Shown piece by piece: positions 17,715 through 25,752 of a DNA stretch of 64,000 bases (position 1 is its first letter; every line of letters starts with the position of its first letter). Under the pieces are notes generated by a model. It was given only the letters and a program-made list of their open reading frames with translations, was not told the DNA's origin and made no database searches. Location: assembly GCF_000419525.1 (NCBI RefSeq), contig NZ_ATTE01000001.1, forward strand, positions 620,001 to 684,000, given 5' to 3'. Both the position numbers and the translations under genes were made by a program. Source of the stretch: Leucothrix mucor DSM 2157 (GTDB lineage: Bacteria; Pseudomonadota; Gammaproteobacteria; Thiotrichales; Thiotrichaceae).

Positions 17715-18389
17715 TTATCCTTGTCCAGACATAATGGGATAGCAGCGATCATACCAAGCTGCAAATTCAGAGTTATGAGCTTTTGCCATCGCAATAATGC
17801 CAAGCTGATCACCGGAGCGTAAAACACCAAACACGCTGCAGTCTACAAAATCAGCCGACTCACCACCGAAGAATGACTTGCCTTGCAGGCCTTCAGTCAC
17901 CCAATGGTCAATTGCACTTAAAAACTCTGCCTTTGGATCATTAATTTCGTGCTTTAGTTGCAGGCGTTTTGCCACTTTTGGCATTACCACCGAACCGCCT
18001 AAGCGCACAATGATCGCTTTGTACCACGGGTATTGTTCGGCATCGATAATCTTGCCGAAATTACGCCATGAGGTCATAAAGTTCGGGTGGATTAGTGGTG
18101 TCAGATAATGCACTAAAGTATCGTCAATCCAATCAGTCCACACTTTGCTATCAGCTTGCTGTGGGGCATGCGCGTAGTTGGCATTGATATGCTCAACAAT
18201 CGCGGCAGATTCCACAATCACCTGATCGCCATCTTTTAACACCGGCACTTTTTTGTGGTCGGTAAAATCAAGCTCTTTCATGCCCATCGGGGTGACTTCA
18301 ACAATCTCGTAAGGCTGTTTGGCATAGTTGAGCAGGGAGCGCACTTTCCAGCAGAAAGGGCAGGAGTTAAATTGATAGAGAGTTAGCAT
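17715..18389 (-). CDS. Glutathione S-transferase family protein of the prostaglandin E synthase 2 type
   Basis: This 224-residue protein has an N-terminal thioredoxin fold with redox motif CPFC (Cys10, Cys13) followed by WKVRSLLNYAKQPYEIVEV. The cis-proline motif KVPVL and the glutathione-binding VESAAIVEHI follow, then an all-helical C-terminal domain ending ADFVDCSVFGVLRS. This arrangement is that of membrane-associated prostaglandin E synthase 2-like and glutaredoxin-2-like proteins. In bacteria these are presumed glutathione-dependent oxidoreductases of unknown substrate. It lies 40 bases downstream of rlmB, probably on the same transcript. Confidence 0.82.
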   Translation of the reverse strand: MLTLYQFNSCPFCWKVRSLLNYAKQPYEIVEVTPMGMKELDFTDHKKVPVLKDGDQVIVESAAIVEHINANYAHAPQQADSKVWTDWIDDTLVHYLTPLIHPNFMTSWRNFGKIIDAEQYPWYKAIIVRLGGSVVMPKVAKRLQLKHEINDPKAEFLSAIDHWVTEGLQGKSFFGGESADFVDCSVFGVLRSGDQLGIIAMAKAHNSEFAAWYDRCYPIMSGQG

Positions 18390-18429
18390 AAGGGGGAAAT
18401 CGCTATTCAGTTGACGAAATTAGGGGCGC

Positions 18430-19167
18430 TCAGAGCTGACGCTGGCGCACCGCCTCGTATAGTACCACACCGGTAGCGACGGAGACATTTAAGCTGGAGA
18501 CTGAGCCAGCCATTGGAATCGAAATCAGAAAATCGCAAGCTTCCTCGGTCAGGCGGCGTACACCAGCCCCTTCCGCGCCCATCACAATGGCCGATGAGCC
18601 TTTAAAATCAATGTCATAAAGGGTTTGGGTGGCTTTGTCGCTGGTACCGGTAATCCACACGCCAGCATCTTTTAACATCTGCAAGGTGCGCGAGAGATTA
18701 GTGACCTGAACGAATGGCAATGTTTCAGCCGCGCCCGAAGCCACTTTGCGAGCGGTTGGGGTGAGGCTGGCTGACTTGTCACGCGGTGCGATAACGGCAT
18801 GCACACCAGCACCTTCTGCAGTACGTAAACACGCGCCCAGATTGTGAGGGTCGGTGACGCCATCCAGCACTAGCAACAGCAATGGGCCTTCGGTATTGGT
18901 GATCATATCGAACAGATCATTCTCCGAGGCCGCTTCCTGCGCTTCGTATTCGGCGGCAATGCCTTGATGCTTGCGGCTACCGGTCATGCGGTCCAGTGCT
19001 GAGGGCGTTGCGCTAGTCACAACTAACCCCAGTGCTTTGGCCTTTTCGACCAGCTTATCAATACGCGGGTTGCGTTTGTTTTCCGCAACCCACAGCTGTG
19101 TCACATTCTCGGCATCATTTTCTAGTGCGCTCTGGATCGGGTGAACGCCGCTTAAAAAAGTTTTCAT
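18430..19167 (-). CDS. rlmB: 23S rRNA (guanosine-2251-2'-O)-methyltransferase
   Basis: This 245-residue SpoU-family methyltransferase has an L30e-like N-terminal substrate domain (1-75) and the trefoil-knot SPOUT domain. Motifs are LVLDGVTDPHNLGACLRTAEGAG, IVMGAEGAGVRRL and ISIPMAGSVSSLNVSVATGV. It methylates G2251 in the peptidyl-transferase P-loop. It overlaps rnr by 4 bases (19164-19167), the common rnr-rlmB operon. Confidence 0.96.
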   Translation of the reverse strand: MKTFLSGVHPIQSALENDAENVTQLWVAENKRNPRIDKLVEKAKALGLVVTSATPSALDRMTGSRKHQGIAAEYEAQEAASENDLFDMITNTEGPLLLLVLDGVTDPHNLGACLRTAEGAGVHAVIAPRDKSASLTPTARKVASGAAETLPFVQVTNLSRTLQMLKDAGVWITGTSDKATQTLYDIDFKGSSAIVMGAEGAGVRRLTEEACDFLISIPMAGSVSSLNVSVATGVVLYEAVRQRQL

Positions 19168-21494
19168 GATTTGCGTTTCTTACGTTTTGGAGCCTTTTTA
19201 TCCGCTTTACCAGCAGTTTTGGCTTTGGCATTTTTCGGTTTCTTTGGCTTACGCTCGCCATCATCAGCAGAGACGCCAGCCGCACCCGGCAACATAAAGT
19301 CAATCTTACGATCATCCAGATCCACACGCGCAACTTGCACAGTAATCTGATCGCCTAAGCGGAAACTACGGCCTGAGCTTTCACCGGTTAAACGATGTAG
19401 TGCTGGGTCAAAACGGTAGTAATCACTTTTCAGTGACGTTACGTGGACCAGACCTTCTACATAGATATCTGTCAGCTCTACAAACAAACCAAAACCAGTC
19501 ACTGCTGTGATGTAGCCTTTGAACACTTCGCCGACTTTATCTAGCATGTATTCTGCTTTTAGCCACGCCAGTACGTCGCGGGTTGCATCATCAGCACGGC
19601 GCTCGGCCATGGAGCAATGCTCGCCCAGCTCTTTCATATCTGCAGGAGAGTAGGTGTAAGTATCTGCCTTATTGCCCTGAATCAAATGACGAATCGCACG
19701 GTGTACCAGTAAGTCAGGGTAGCGACGAATTGGAGAGGTAAAGTGCGCGTAATCCTTTTGAGCCAAGCCGAAGTGTCTTGCCGCTTCTGGCTTCTCAGGA
19801 TTGACAGGCGTGTACATAGCGCGTGACAAGCTGCGCAGCAGTACCGTCTGAATCAGATCGGTATCAGCACGTTGCTGTACGCTGGCCAGCAATCTTGCAT
19901 AGTCGATTGGCTCTGGCTTTAAACCGCCGCCTAAACTTAAGCCGACGCCGTTTAAGAACTCACGCAGCTTCTCTAAGCTTTCCATGTCTGGCTCGGGATG
20001 TACCCGGTGCAGTGCTGGCATTTTGTGCTTTTTCAGATAGCGAGCGGCACAGACATTGGCTGCAATCATGCACTCTTCAATGACCTTATGCGCATCGTTA
20101 CGCGTCGTTGGTTTGATTGACTGAATCTTACGATCCGCACCGAACTCAATTTTGGTTTCAGTGGTTTCAAAGTCTATCGAACCGCGCTCATCACGTGCAT
20201 GGCGTAAAGCTTTGTACAAAGAGTACAAGTCTTTTAGATGTGGCAGTAGTTCCGCATACTCTTCGCAAAGCGTCGGATCTTTATCCACCAGCATAGCGGC
20301 CACTTTAGTATAAGTCAGGCGCGCAGCAGAGTGCATTACCCCTTCTTTAAACTCGTAGCTTAAGATCTCGCCTTCATCATCAATGATGGCTTCACAAACC
20401 ATACACAAACGATCTACGTGAGGGTTTAGCGAACACAGGCCATTAGAAATTTCTTCCGGCAGCATTGGAATGACTTGAGCAGGGAAGTAAACCGAGGTTC
20501 CGCGATTCCAGGCTTCTTGGTCCAATGCGCTGCCAACGGGTACGTAATGCGAGACATCTGCAATCGCAACAACCAGTTTCCAGTTATTACCTTTGCGTTC
20601 GCAATATACCGCGTCATCAAAGTCGCGGGAGTCTTCACCGTCGATGGTGACTAAAGGCATTTGGCGGTAATCAACACGGCCGACTTTATCTTCTTCGGCA
20701 GCTTCAGTACCGAGGCGGGCAGTCTCTGCCAGAATGTCGTCATTCCACTCGTGTGGTAGGTCATGAGAGCGCAGTGCGATGTCAATTTCCATGCCTGGCG
20801 CCATGTGCTCACCCAGAATCTCAACCACTTTACCAATCGCCAATTGGCGGGTACTTGGCTGCTCAACCAGTGCTGCACTGACGATTTGGCCATGCTTGGC
20901 TTTACCGTTGAACTCAGGTGGGATAAGCACATCAGCGGCGATGCGCTTGTTATCTGGTTCAACAAAGCCAATGCCACCGCGTACAAAATAGCGCCCGACA
21001 ACTTGTTCGGTATTACGCTCGAGTACTTCGATGACTGCGCCTTCGCGGCGTCCTTTTTTATCGGTACCGGTGACGCTACACAGCGCCCGGTCTCCATGCA
21101 TGAGCTTGCGCATTTGCTTGCCATGCAGGAATAAATCATCACTGCCATCATCCGGGATTAAAAAGCCGAAGCCGTCCGGGTGGCCTGATACACGTCCGGC
21201 AATCAGATCAGCTTTGCTGACTGGTAAGTATTGCTTGCGACGATTAAACAAAATCTGGCCGTCACGCTCCATAGCGCGCAGGCGGTATTTTAACGCATCC
21301 TTATCATCGGACTCAGTGAGCTCCAGATGGTCGATGAGTTCAGCAAAACCAAGAGGTGCGTTACTGTCTGCTAAAACGCTCAGAATCAGTTCACGGCTGG
21401 CGATAGGTCGCTCGTATTTTTGTGCTTCTCGGGCTTTGTGTGGGTCTTTGTATTTCAATGTAGGTATCTTTTCCTTGTTGTTAATGAGTGGCAT
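19164..21494 (-). CDS. rnr: Ribonuclease R
   Basis: This 776-residue protein has a winged-helix N-terminus (SRELILSVLADSNAPLGF), two cold-shock domains, and a catalytic RNB domain with VTIDGEDSRDFDDAVYCE carrying the metal-binding Asp residues. The HFTSPIRRYPDLLVHRAI block, an S1 domain (GYITAVTGFGLFVELTDIYVEG) and a Lys-rich tail (KPKKPKNAKAKTAGK) follow. It is a processive 3'-5' exoribonuclease that degrades structured RNA. It is first gene of the rnr-rlmB-GST-lipoprotein run. Confidence 0.98.
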   Translation of the reverse strand: MPLINNKEKIPTLKYKDPHKAREAQKYERPIASRELILSVLADSNAPLGFAELIDHLELTESDDKDALKYRLRAMERDGQILFNRRKQYLPVSKADLIAGRVSGHPDGFGFLIPDDGSDDLFLHGKQMRKLMHGDRALCSVTGTDKKGRREGAVIEVLERNTEQVVGRYFVRGGIGFVEPDNKRIAADVLIPPEFNGKAKHGQIVSAALVEQPSTRQLAIGKVVEILGEHMAPGMEIDIALRSHDLPHEWNDDILAETARLGTEAAEEDKVGRVDYRQMPLVTIDGEDSRDFDDAVYCERKGNNWKLVVAIADVSHYVPVGSALDQEAWNRGTSVYFPAQVIPMLPEEISNGLCSLNPHVDRLCMVCEAIIDDEGEILSYEFKEGVMHSAARLTYTKVAAMLVDKDPTLCEEYAELLPHLKDLYSLYKALRHARDERGSIDFETTETKIEFGADRKIQSIKPTTRNDAHKVIEECMIAANVCAARYLKKHKMPALHRVHPEPDMESLEKLREFLNGVGLSLGGGLKPEPIDYARLLASVQQRADTDLIQTVLLRSLSRAMYTPVNPEKPEAARHFGLAQKDYAHFTSPIRRYPDLLVHRAIRHLIQGNKADTYTYSPADMKELGEHCSMAERRADDATRDVLAWLKAEYMLDKVGEVFKGYITAVTGFGLFVELTDIYVEGLVHVTSLKSDYYRFDPALHRLTGESSGRSFRLGDQITVQVARVDLDDRKIDFMLPGAAGVSADDGERKPKKPKNAKAKTAGKADKKAPKRKKRKS

Positions 21495-21531
21495 TCTACT
21501 GCATATTATTGATCAGAGTATGAATTATCCT

Positions 21532-22614
21532 TTACTTCAGGTAATTCGCCAACAGTTTAGCAGCAACTTCAGCGCCATTACTGGCGGGGGGAGGTTTTTT
21601 CCAGCGGGTAGCCAGTGCTTTTTCAGCAGCTTTGGCAAAGTCGCCAGCGTTGAATTCGCTAAGTTGGATAATCTGTAGATAGCCTTGTGCTTGGACCCAT
21701 TTAAACAGCGCAGGTTCCTCAGGCCAACCATTACGGGTAATACAAATTACCGGAACCTGATTCACGGTCGCTTCAACGAGCATGCCGTAACCGGTTTTGG
21801 TGAGTACTGCATGGCAGCTACTTAACAGGTCAATGAATGCCATATCAAATATATCCTGCGAGACGATATCGGTTCGGGCAGATTGAATGCCGCTGCCGAC
21901 AATCCAGTAGACATTGTCCAGTACTGGCCAGTTGCTGGTATCCAAAGTATTCGGAATGCCGCCTAAGTTGACCAATACAAAGCGTGCTTGGGGATTGTTT
22001 ACAACGTTACGCAAGAGCTCTGATTGGCATTGGCCACGATGTGCAATCGGCGGGATGGCCTGAGTATTGTTTAAACCAGGCATCGGCATAGAGGGTGTCA
22101 CGGTTAGGAACTGCTCGGCGCTGGCATAGGCTTCACGGATTTGCCGGGTAATTGATTGAGCCTCAGGGTAGTCGCCGCAATAGTGGGAGAATATTTCAGC
22201 CCAGTTAAGCGAGCACATGGCTATGGATGGGATGTTGAGTTTGGCTGCGGCAGAGAGTGATAAATAGGGCACATTCGCCAGAATAAAATCGGGTTGTAAT
22301 TTTTCCAGTTCCTCCATTTCTTGTTCTATAGCCTGTTCATAGTGTTGATGCAGTGCTTGGTAATATTGGTAAGAGGCTTCACGGTCAATTTCAACGGGGT
22401 TGTGCATTGTTAGCCCAATATCCAAGGCGTATGAAATACTATTGACAGGCAGGTTTAACCGCTCCTTGATTATCGACTCGGGAAGCTTACTTCGAATGGT
22501 AATTCGTAGCGGTAAATCGAGCCGGTGTAATGCATTTAGCACCATAGAGGTTTGTGCAAAATGGCCAAAGCCGTGAGTGGAAAGGTCCACTAATAAATGT
22601 TTGGTCTTTTTCAT
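21532..22614 (-). CDS. Glycosyltransferase-like (GT-B/MurG-type) protein
   Basis: This 360-residue protein has an N-terminal HGFGHFAQTSMVLNAL segment, the kind of Gly-rich acceptor loop seen in MurG and in the GT-B domain of arabinokinase-type proteins. The C-terminal half has NLGGIPNT, VYWIVGSG and a donor-site-like region TKTGYGMLVEATVNQVPVICI, as in UDP-sugar-binding GT-B folds. The substrate is unknown. It is divergent from tRNA-Leu and ends 37 bases before rnr. No strong ribosome site is visible at the ATG. Confidence 0.65.
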   Translation of the reverse strand: MKKTKHLLVDLSTHGFGHFAQTSMVLNALHRLDLPLRITIRSKLPESIIKERLNLPVNSISYALDIGLTMHNPVEIDREASYQYYQALHQHYEQAIEQEMEELEKLQPDFILANVPYLSLSAAAKLNIPSIAMCSLNWAEIFSHYCGDYPEAQSITRQIREAYASAEQFLTVTPSMPMPGLNNTQAIPPIAHRGQCQSELLRNVVNNPQARFVLVNLGGIPNTLDTSNWPVLDNVYWIVGSGIQSARTDIVSQDIFDMAFIDLLSSCHAVLTKTGYGMLVEATVNQVPVICITRNGWPEEPALFKWVQAQGYLQIIQLSEFNAGDFAKAAEKALATRWKKPPPASNGAEVAAKLLANYLK

Positions 22615-22633
22615 GGCTTTTAATAAATACTCG

Positions 22634-22661
22634 TTGACAAAAAAAATGGTAAATGTAGAAT
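22634..22661 (+). promoter_or_regulatory. Sigma-70 promoter of tRNA-Leu
   Basis: TTGACA (22634-22639), a 16-base A-rich spacer, and TAGAAT (22656-22661) are followed by a GC-rich discriminator (GCGCG), as in stringently controlled stable-RNA promoters. A six-base-pair hairpin, CTCCGA/TCGGAG (22668-22685), lies in the leader before the mature tRNA. Confidence 0.75.
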
Positions 22662-22698
22662 GCGCGTCTCCGAGATTGATCGGAGTTCTACACCACTT

Positions 22699-22785
22699 GC
22701 CGAAGTGGCGGAATTGGTAGACGCGCTAGCTTCAGGTGCTAGTGAGCTTATGCTCGTGGAGGTTCAAGTCCTCTCTTCGGCACCA
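22699..22785 (+). tRNA. tRNA-Leu(CAG)
   Basis: The acceptor stem GCCGAAG (22699-22705) pairs with CTTCGGC (22775-22781), and CCA is encoded. The anticodon arm CTAGC-TTCAGGT-GCTAG places CAG at positions 34-36, reading CUG codons. The long variable arm (GAGCTTATGCTC) is the class II feature expected for leucine. The T-arm GGTTCAAGTCC is intact. Confidence 0.97.
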
Positions 22786-22816
22786 TGTTTTGAACATGAT
22801 GTAGATATGAAATTTC

Positions 22817-22845
22817 AAAACCAGCTTTCGTAGCTGGTTTTTTTT
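22817..22845 (+). terminator. Rho-independent terminator after tRNA-Leu
   Basis: AAACCAGCT (22818-22826) and AGCTGGTTT (22832-22840) form a nine-base-pair stem with a five-base loop, followed directly by a T-run to 22845. It ends the single-tRNA transcript. Confidence 0.88.
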
Positions 22846-22951
22846 CGCCTGCAATTTATCCATCACTATACCCCCGTATTTTTTGCGAAGCGCTCACGTT
22901 TAACCGATTATGGTTTACAATAAACGTCTGTATTTTCTATCGGACTATTGT

Positions 22952-23233
22952 ATGAGCTTTCTATCCTCACTTAAATCCATGTTTGCCGGCTCTGGCGAAT
23001 CAGCTTCTGCCTCTAAAGCCATGCCTTCAGAAGAATACGAAGGTTTCGAAATCATTCCAGCGCCTATGAAAGAGGGTGGTCAATATCGCCTTAATGGTGT
23101 GATCCGTAAAGGTGAGCGTGAGCATCAGATGATTCGTGCCGACGTGTTTACCTCCGCAGATACCTGTGCAGCCGAAATGGTCCGCAAATCCAAAGTACTG
23201 ATTGATCAGATGGGCGACCGTTTATTTAATTGA
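22952..23233 (+). CDS. HlyU family protein
   Basis: I prefer the start MSFLSSLKSMF at 22952 to the upstream frame from 22910, giving 93 residues. The HlyU domain is clear: EEYEGFEIIPAPMKEGGQYRLNGVI, then HQMIRADVFTSADTCAAEMVRKSKVLIDQMGDRLF. Despite the name, which comes from a hemolysin activator, these small proteins form their own family and are not ArsR-type repressors. Their biochemical role is unclear. It is followed 33 bases later by the thioesterase gene, probably co-transcribed. Confidence 0.85.
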   Translation: MSFLSSLKSMFAGSGESASASKAMPSEEYEGFEIIPAPMKEGGQYRLNGVIRKGEREHQMIRADVFTSADTCAAEMVRKSKVLIDQMGDRLFN

Positions 23234-23266
23234 TCATTTGATAATCCCGACCAGTAGGTGGATACG

Positions 23267-23710
23267 ATGGCTTTAGATAAGGATGCATTAACGCAACATA
23301 TTCGACAACAGATCCCCTTGGCTGATGGAATGGATTTTTCAATTAGTCAGCTTGATGAGCAGGGGGTCACCGTGCACGCGCCACTGAGCCCGAATATCAA
23401 TGTGCATGGCACGGGTTTTGCCGGGAGTTTGTATTCACTATCCGCCTTGGCGGCATGGGCTTACACGACACATTTGGTTGAGCAAAACGGAATTGATGCC
23501 GACATCGTAATGGCTCAGGCGGAGATTCGCTACCGCCGGCCGGTGGTGACTGATATCGAATGTGTCTGTCATTGTGATGCTGAAGTTGGTACCGCATTTC
23601 TTCAGCATTTAAAGCAAAAAGGGCGTGCTCGTTTGTCCTTGGTGGTTGAAATTGGCGCGGACGATGATGTGGTGTTTAGCGCCACGATGGTCGCGATTCA
23701 GCGGGCTTAG
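23267..23710 (+). CDS. YiiD-type hotdog thioesterase
   Basis: The start is ATG 23267, since AGGTGG lies five bases upstream. A GTG at 23258 is possible but less suited. The roughly 147-residue product is a single hotdog domain with the YiiD C-terminal family signature HGTGFAGSLYSLSALAAWAYTTHLV and AEIRYRRPVVTDIEC. It is expected to hydrolyse acyl-CoA or acyl-ACP thioesters; the substrate is unknown. E. coli YiiD fuses this domain to a GNAT acetyltransferase, which is absent here. Confidence 0.8.
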   Translation: MALDKDALTQHIRQQIPLADGMDFSISQLDEQGVTVHAPLSPNINVHGTGFAGSLYSLSALAAWAYTTHLVEQNGIDADIVMAQAEIRYRRPVVTDIECVCHCDAEVGTAFLQHLKQKGRARLSLVVEIGADDDVVFSATMVAIQRA

Positions 23711-23818
23711 CCACTAGAATTACTACAGTTAATCTTTCTGGATTAGCCTATGATTAGGCAGTATAGTCGATTAAGCGTTCGACTTTTCTCCATGACCGAT
23801 AGCCGACTGAGGTAATTT

Positions 23819-25117
23819 ATGACTGCTGAAGTAATAATCTTAAACTCGTCAGGAGTTGCGCTGGCCGCCGATAGCGCGGTGACCATTGGCGGGACTAAAA
23901 TCTACAACACGGCCATCAAATTGCTGGCCCTCTCCAAGACTGAGCCAGTCGGCATTATGATCTATGGGAATGCCGGTTTGATGGGTGTTCCGTGGGAAAT
24001 TTTGATCAAGGTTTACCGCACCCAGCTAAAAGATAAAAAGATGGATAAGCTGGAAGACTACGGGGAAGACTTCCTCGATTTTCTGCGAAACCGTTCTGAC
24101 TTATTCCCCAGCGAGGTAGAGCGCCAGTGGGTCGGTAGCAATGTCTATCGTTACTATAATTTCCTACGCGAAACGCTGGTTAAAAAAGTACAACCAATTA
24201 TCGAAGCGGGAACGGCCATTGGCGAGCCAGAGGTGGCTAAAGCCTTTGAGGAGTTGATCGACGAAAAGCACAAGATGCTCAGCGAGCAGCCCTATATCAG
24301 CGATATGGATAAAGCATTTGAGGCCAAAGCGCGTGAGCACTATGACGAGCTATTTCGCGAGCTGTTGGAATCGACCTTCCAGAACCTCAAACCCAAACGA
24401 GGCTATGTCACCAAGCTTTATGATATTGCCATTTACTTGCACACCCGCGTTGCGTTTTCACGCGGTAGCTCGGGATTGGTAATTGCAGGTTATGGCGATA
24501 CTGAAATTTACCCATCAGTACTGAGTTACGAGCTGGAAGGGATTCTTCGCGGCAAGCTCAAGTATCAGGTGCTGAAGGACAAGTCTAAAAAAATCACCAA
24601 ATCCAGCGATGCAGCTATCTACCCTTATGCGCAGGAAGATATGGTGAATTTATTCATGAATGGGGTGAATTCACAGATTTTGATGTACCTGCAAACGGCC
24701 CTTGGCGGCATGGTAGAGCGTGTGCCTGATTTGATTAAGGATGAGGATTTAAATACAGAATCGCGTTCCGCCGAAGAAATAAAAGATGAGATTGGCTTAA
24801 GTTATCGGGCATTGCTGGGTACGTTTTATCAGGACTTTGGTAAGCATATTCGCGACTCGCATATTTCACCGGTCATGAGCATGGTGCGAGTATTGCCTAA
24901 AGATGAGCTGGCTGCGATGGCTGAGGCTTTGGTTAATCTAACGGCATTTAAGCGTAAAATGACCAATACGCTGGAGACGGTAGGTGGACCGATTGATGTA
25001 GCGGTAATTTCTAAAGGTGATGGTTTGGTTTGGGTGAAGCGCAAGCATTACTTCCCCAGTGAATTGAACGCTAATTTCTATCAGAATTATTTTAGAGGTA
25101 TCGATGATGACAAATAA
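23819..25117 (+). CDS. Proteasome-fold Ntn-hydrolase-like protein
   Basis: This 432-residue protein starts M-Thr-Ala with GAGG six bases upstream of the ATG. Removal of Met would expose Thr1. Counting from that Thr, Asp falls at 17 (in LAADSAVTIGG) and Lys at 33 (in NTAIKLLAL), the catalytic triad spacing of proteasome beta subunits and HslV. GIMIYGNAG near 45-53 matches the family's core glycine region. About 150 mostly helical, charged residues are inserted before a second strand block, SSGLVIAGYGDTEIYPSVLSYELEG, which resembles the central strands of beta subunits. It is longer than HslV (about 175) and Anbu (about 240). It is first in a four-gene operon with a small protein, NfeD and stomatin. 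Peptidase activity is inferred. Confidence 0.7.
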   Translation: MTAEVIILNSSGVALAADSAVTIGGTKIYNTAIKLLALSKTEPVGIMIYGNAGLMGVPWEILIKVYRTQLKDKKMDKLEDYGEDFLDFLRNRSDLFPSEVERQWVGSNVYRYYNFLRETLVKKVQPIIEAGTAIGEPEVAKAFEELIDEKHKMLSEQPYISDMDKAFEAKAREHYDELFRELLESTFQNLKPKRGYVTKLYDIAIYLHTRVAFSRGSSGLVIAGYGDTEIYPSVLSYELEGILRGKLKYQVLKDKSKKITKSSDAAIYPYAQEDMVNLFMNGVNSQILMYLQTALGGMVERVPDLIKDEDLNTESRSAEEIKDEIGLSYRALLGTFYQDFGKHIRDSHISPVMSMVRVLPKDELAAMAEALVNLTAFKRKMTNTLETVGGPIDVAVISKGDGLVWVKRKHYFPSELNANFYQNYFRGIDDDK

Positions 25118-25286
25118 ATCGACAAAAAAATTCCATTCTGTGGAGCAGCTAAGAGCGGAGCTATTTCCCAATAAGACGGAGTCTCCGGATAAAGCCCATT
25201 CAAATCAAAAGCCAGCGGAAGAGGCTGAGATTTTGGCCAATAAGCTGATTGAAGATCTGATGCGCCCATTAAAGAAAAGGGCTTAA
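25104..25286 (+). CDS. Small charged protein coupled to the Ntn-hydrolase-like gene
   Basis: This is a 60-residue product (59 if the second ATG at 25107 is used). GAGG at 25095-25098 gives a ribosome site, and the start lies inside the last codons of the preceding gene (14-base overlap), so translation is probably coupled. It is very hydrophilic: a Lys/Ser-rich start, the segment FHSVEQLRAELFPNK, a Pro/Asn linker, then a predicted helix EEAEILANKLIEDLMRPLKKRA. There is no signal, membrane segment or known family. The size and coupling suggest a subunit or adaptor of the Ntn protein. It ends 2 bases before nfeD. Confidence 0.7.
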   Translation: MMTNKSTKKFHSVEQLRAELFPNKTESPDKAHSNQKPAEEAEILANKLIEDLMRPLKKRA

Positions 25287-25288
25287 GT

Positions 25289-25741
25289 ATGGAAATGCAA
25301 ATCCTGTATTGGCATTGGATTGTGCTGGGTATTGGCTTGATGGCGATTGAGATTGTTTTGCCATCATTTGTTGCTTTGTGGTTTGGTGCAGCAGCTGTGT
25401 TGGTTGGTATTTTAGTGCTGATTATGCCAAGTCTGCCACTGGCCTTGCAAGTGTTGTTCTGGGTACTGTTTGCAGTATTGTTCACTTGGCTCTGGTTTAA
25501 ATATATGCAGCCACTAGCTAAAGATAGAACCAAGGCGGGCTTGTCGCGCGAAGCGATTGTTGGTGAAACCGGACAAGTATTAAGTGCTCCAACTAGTGAT
25601 CGTCGTGGCGTATTACGTTTTTCAGCGCCGATTTTAGGTGCAGATGAGTGGCAGTTTATCTGTGATGATGCTGTAAGCCCTGGTGACCGCGTCAGAGTCA
25701 TTGATATCTCAGGTAACAGTTTGATCGTTAACAAGGTTTGA
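25289..25741 (+). CDS. Short-form NfeD family membrane protein
   Basis: This 150-residue protein has three closely packed transmembrane helices (about residues 8-75: IVLGIGLMAIEIVLPSFVALWFGAAAVLVG and following). A cytoplasmic OB fold follows (about 90-148, EAIVGETGQVLSAP to ISGNSLIVNKV). It is the short NfeD class without the N-terminal ClpP-like serine protease domain of long NfeD proteins. Short NfeDs pair with stomatin/SPFH proteins, and here the SPFH gene follows after 11 bases. AAGGG seven bases before the ATG serves as the ribosome site. Confidence 0.9.
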   Translation: MEMQILYWHWIVLGIGLMAIEIVLPSFVALWFGAAAVLVGILVLIMPSLPLALQVLFWVLFAVLFTWLWFKYMQPLAKDRTKAGLSREAIVGETGQVLSAPTSDRRGVLRFSAPILGADEWQFICDDAVSPGDRVRVIDISGNSLIVNKV

Positions 25742-25752
25742 GGAGTTAGAAA

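Noticed and set aside
20651-21151. Frames of 123 and 166 codons on opposite strands inside rnr
   Set aside because: Both overlap the cold-shock and RNB domains of RNase R, which are intact. No separate start signals.
25087-25734. A 215-codon minus-strand frame
   Set aside because: It is antisense to nfeD and the small coupled gene, both supported by ribosome sites and tight spacing. The Asn/Ser/Thr-rich product shows no family.
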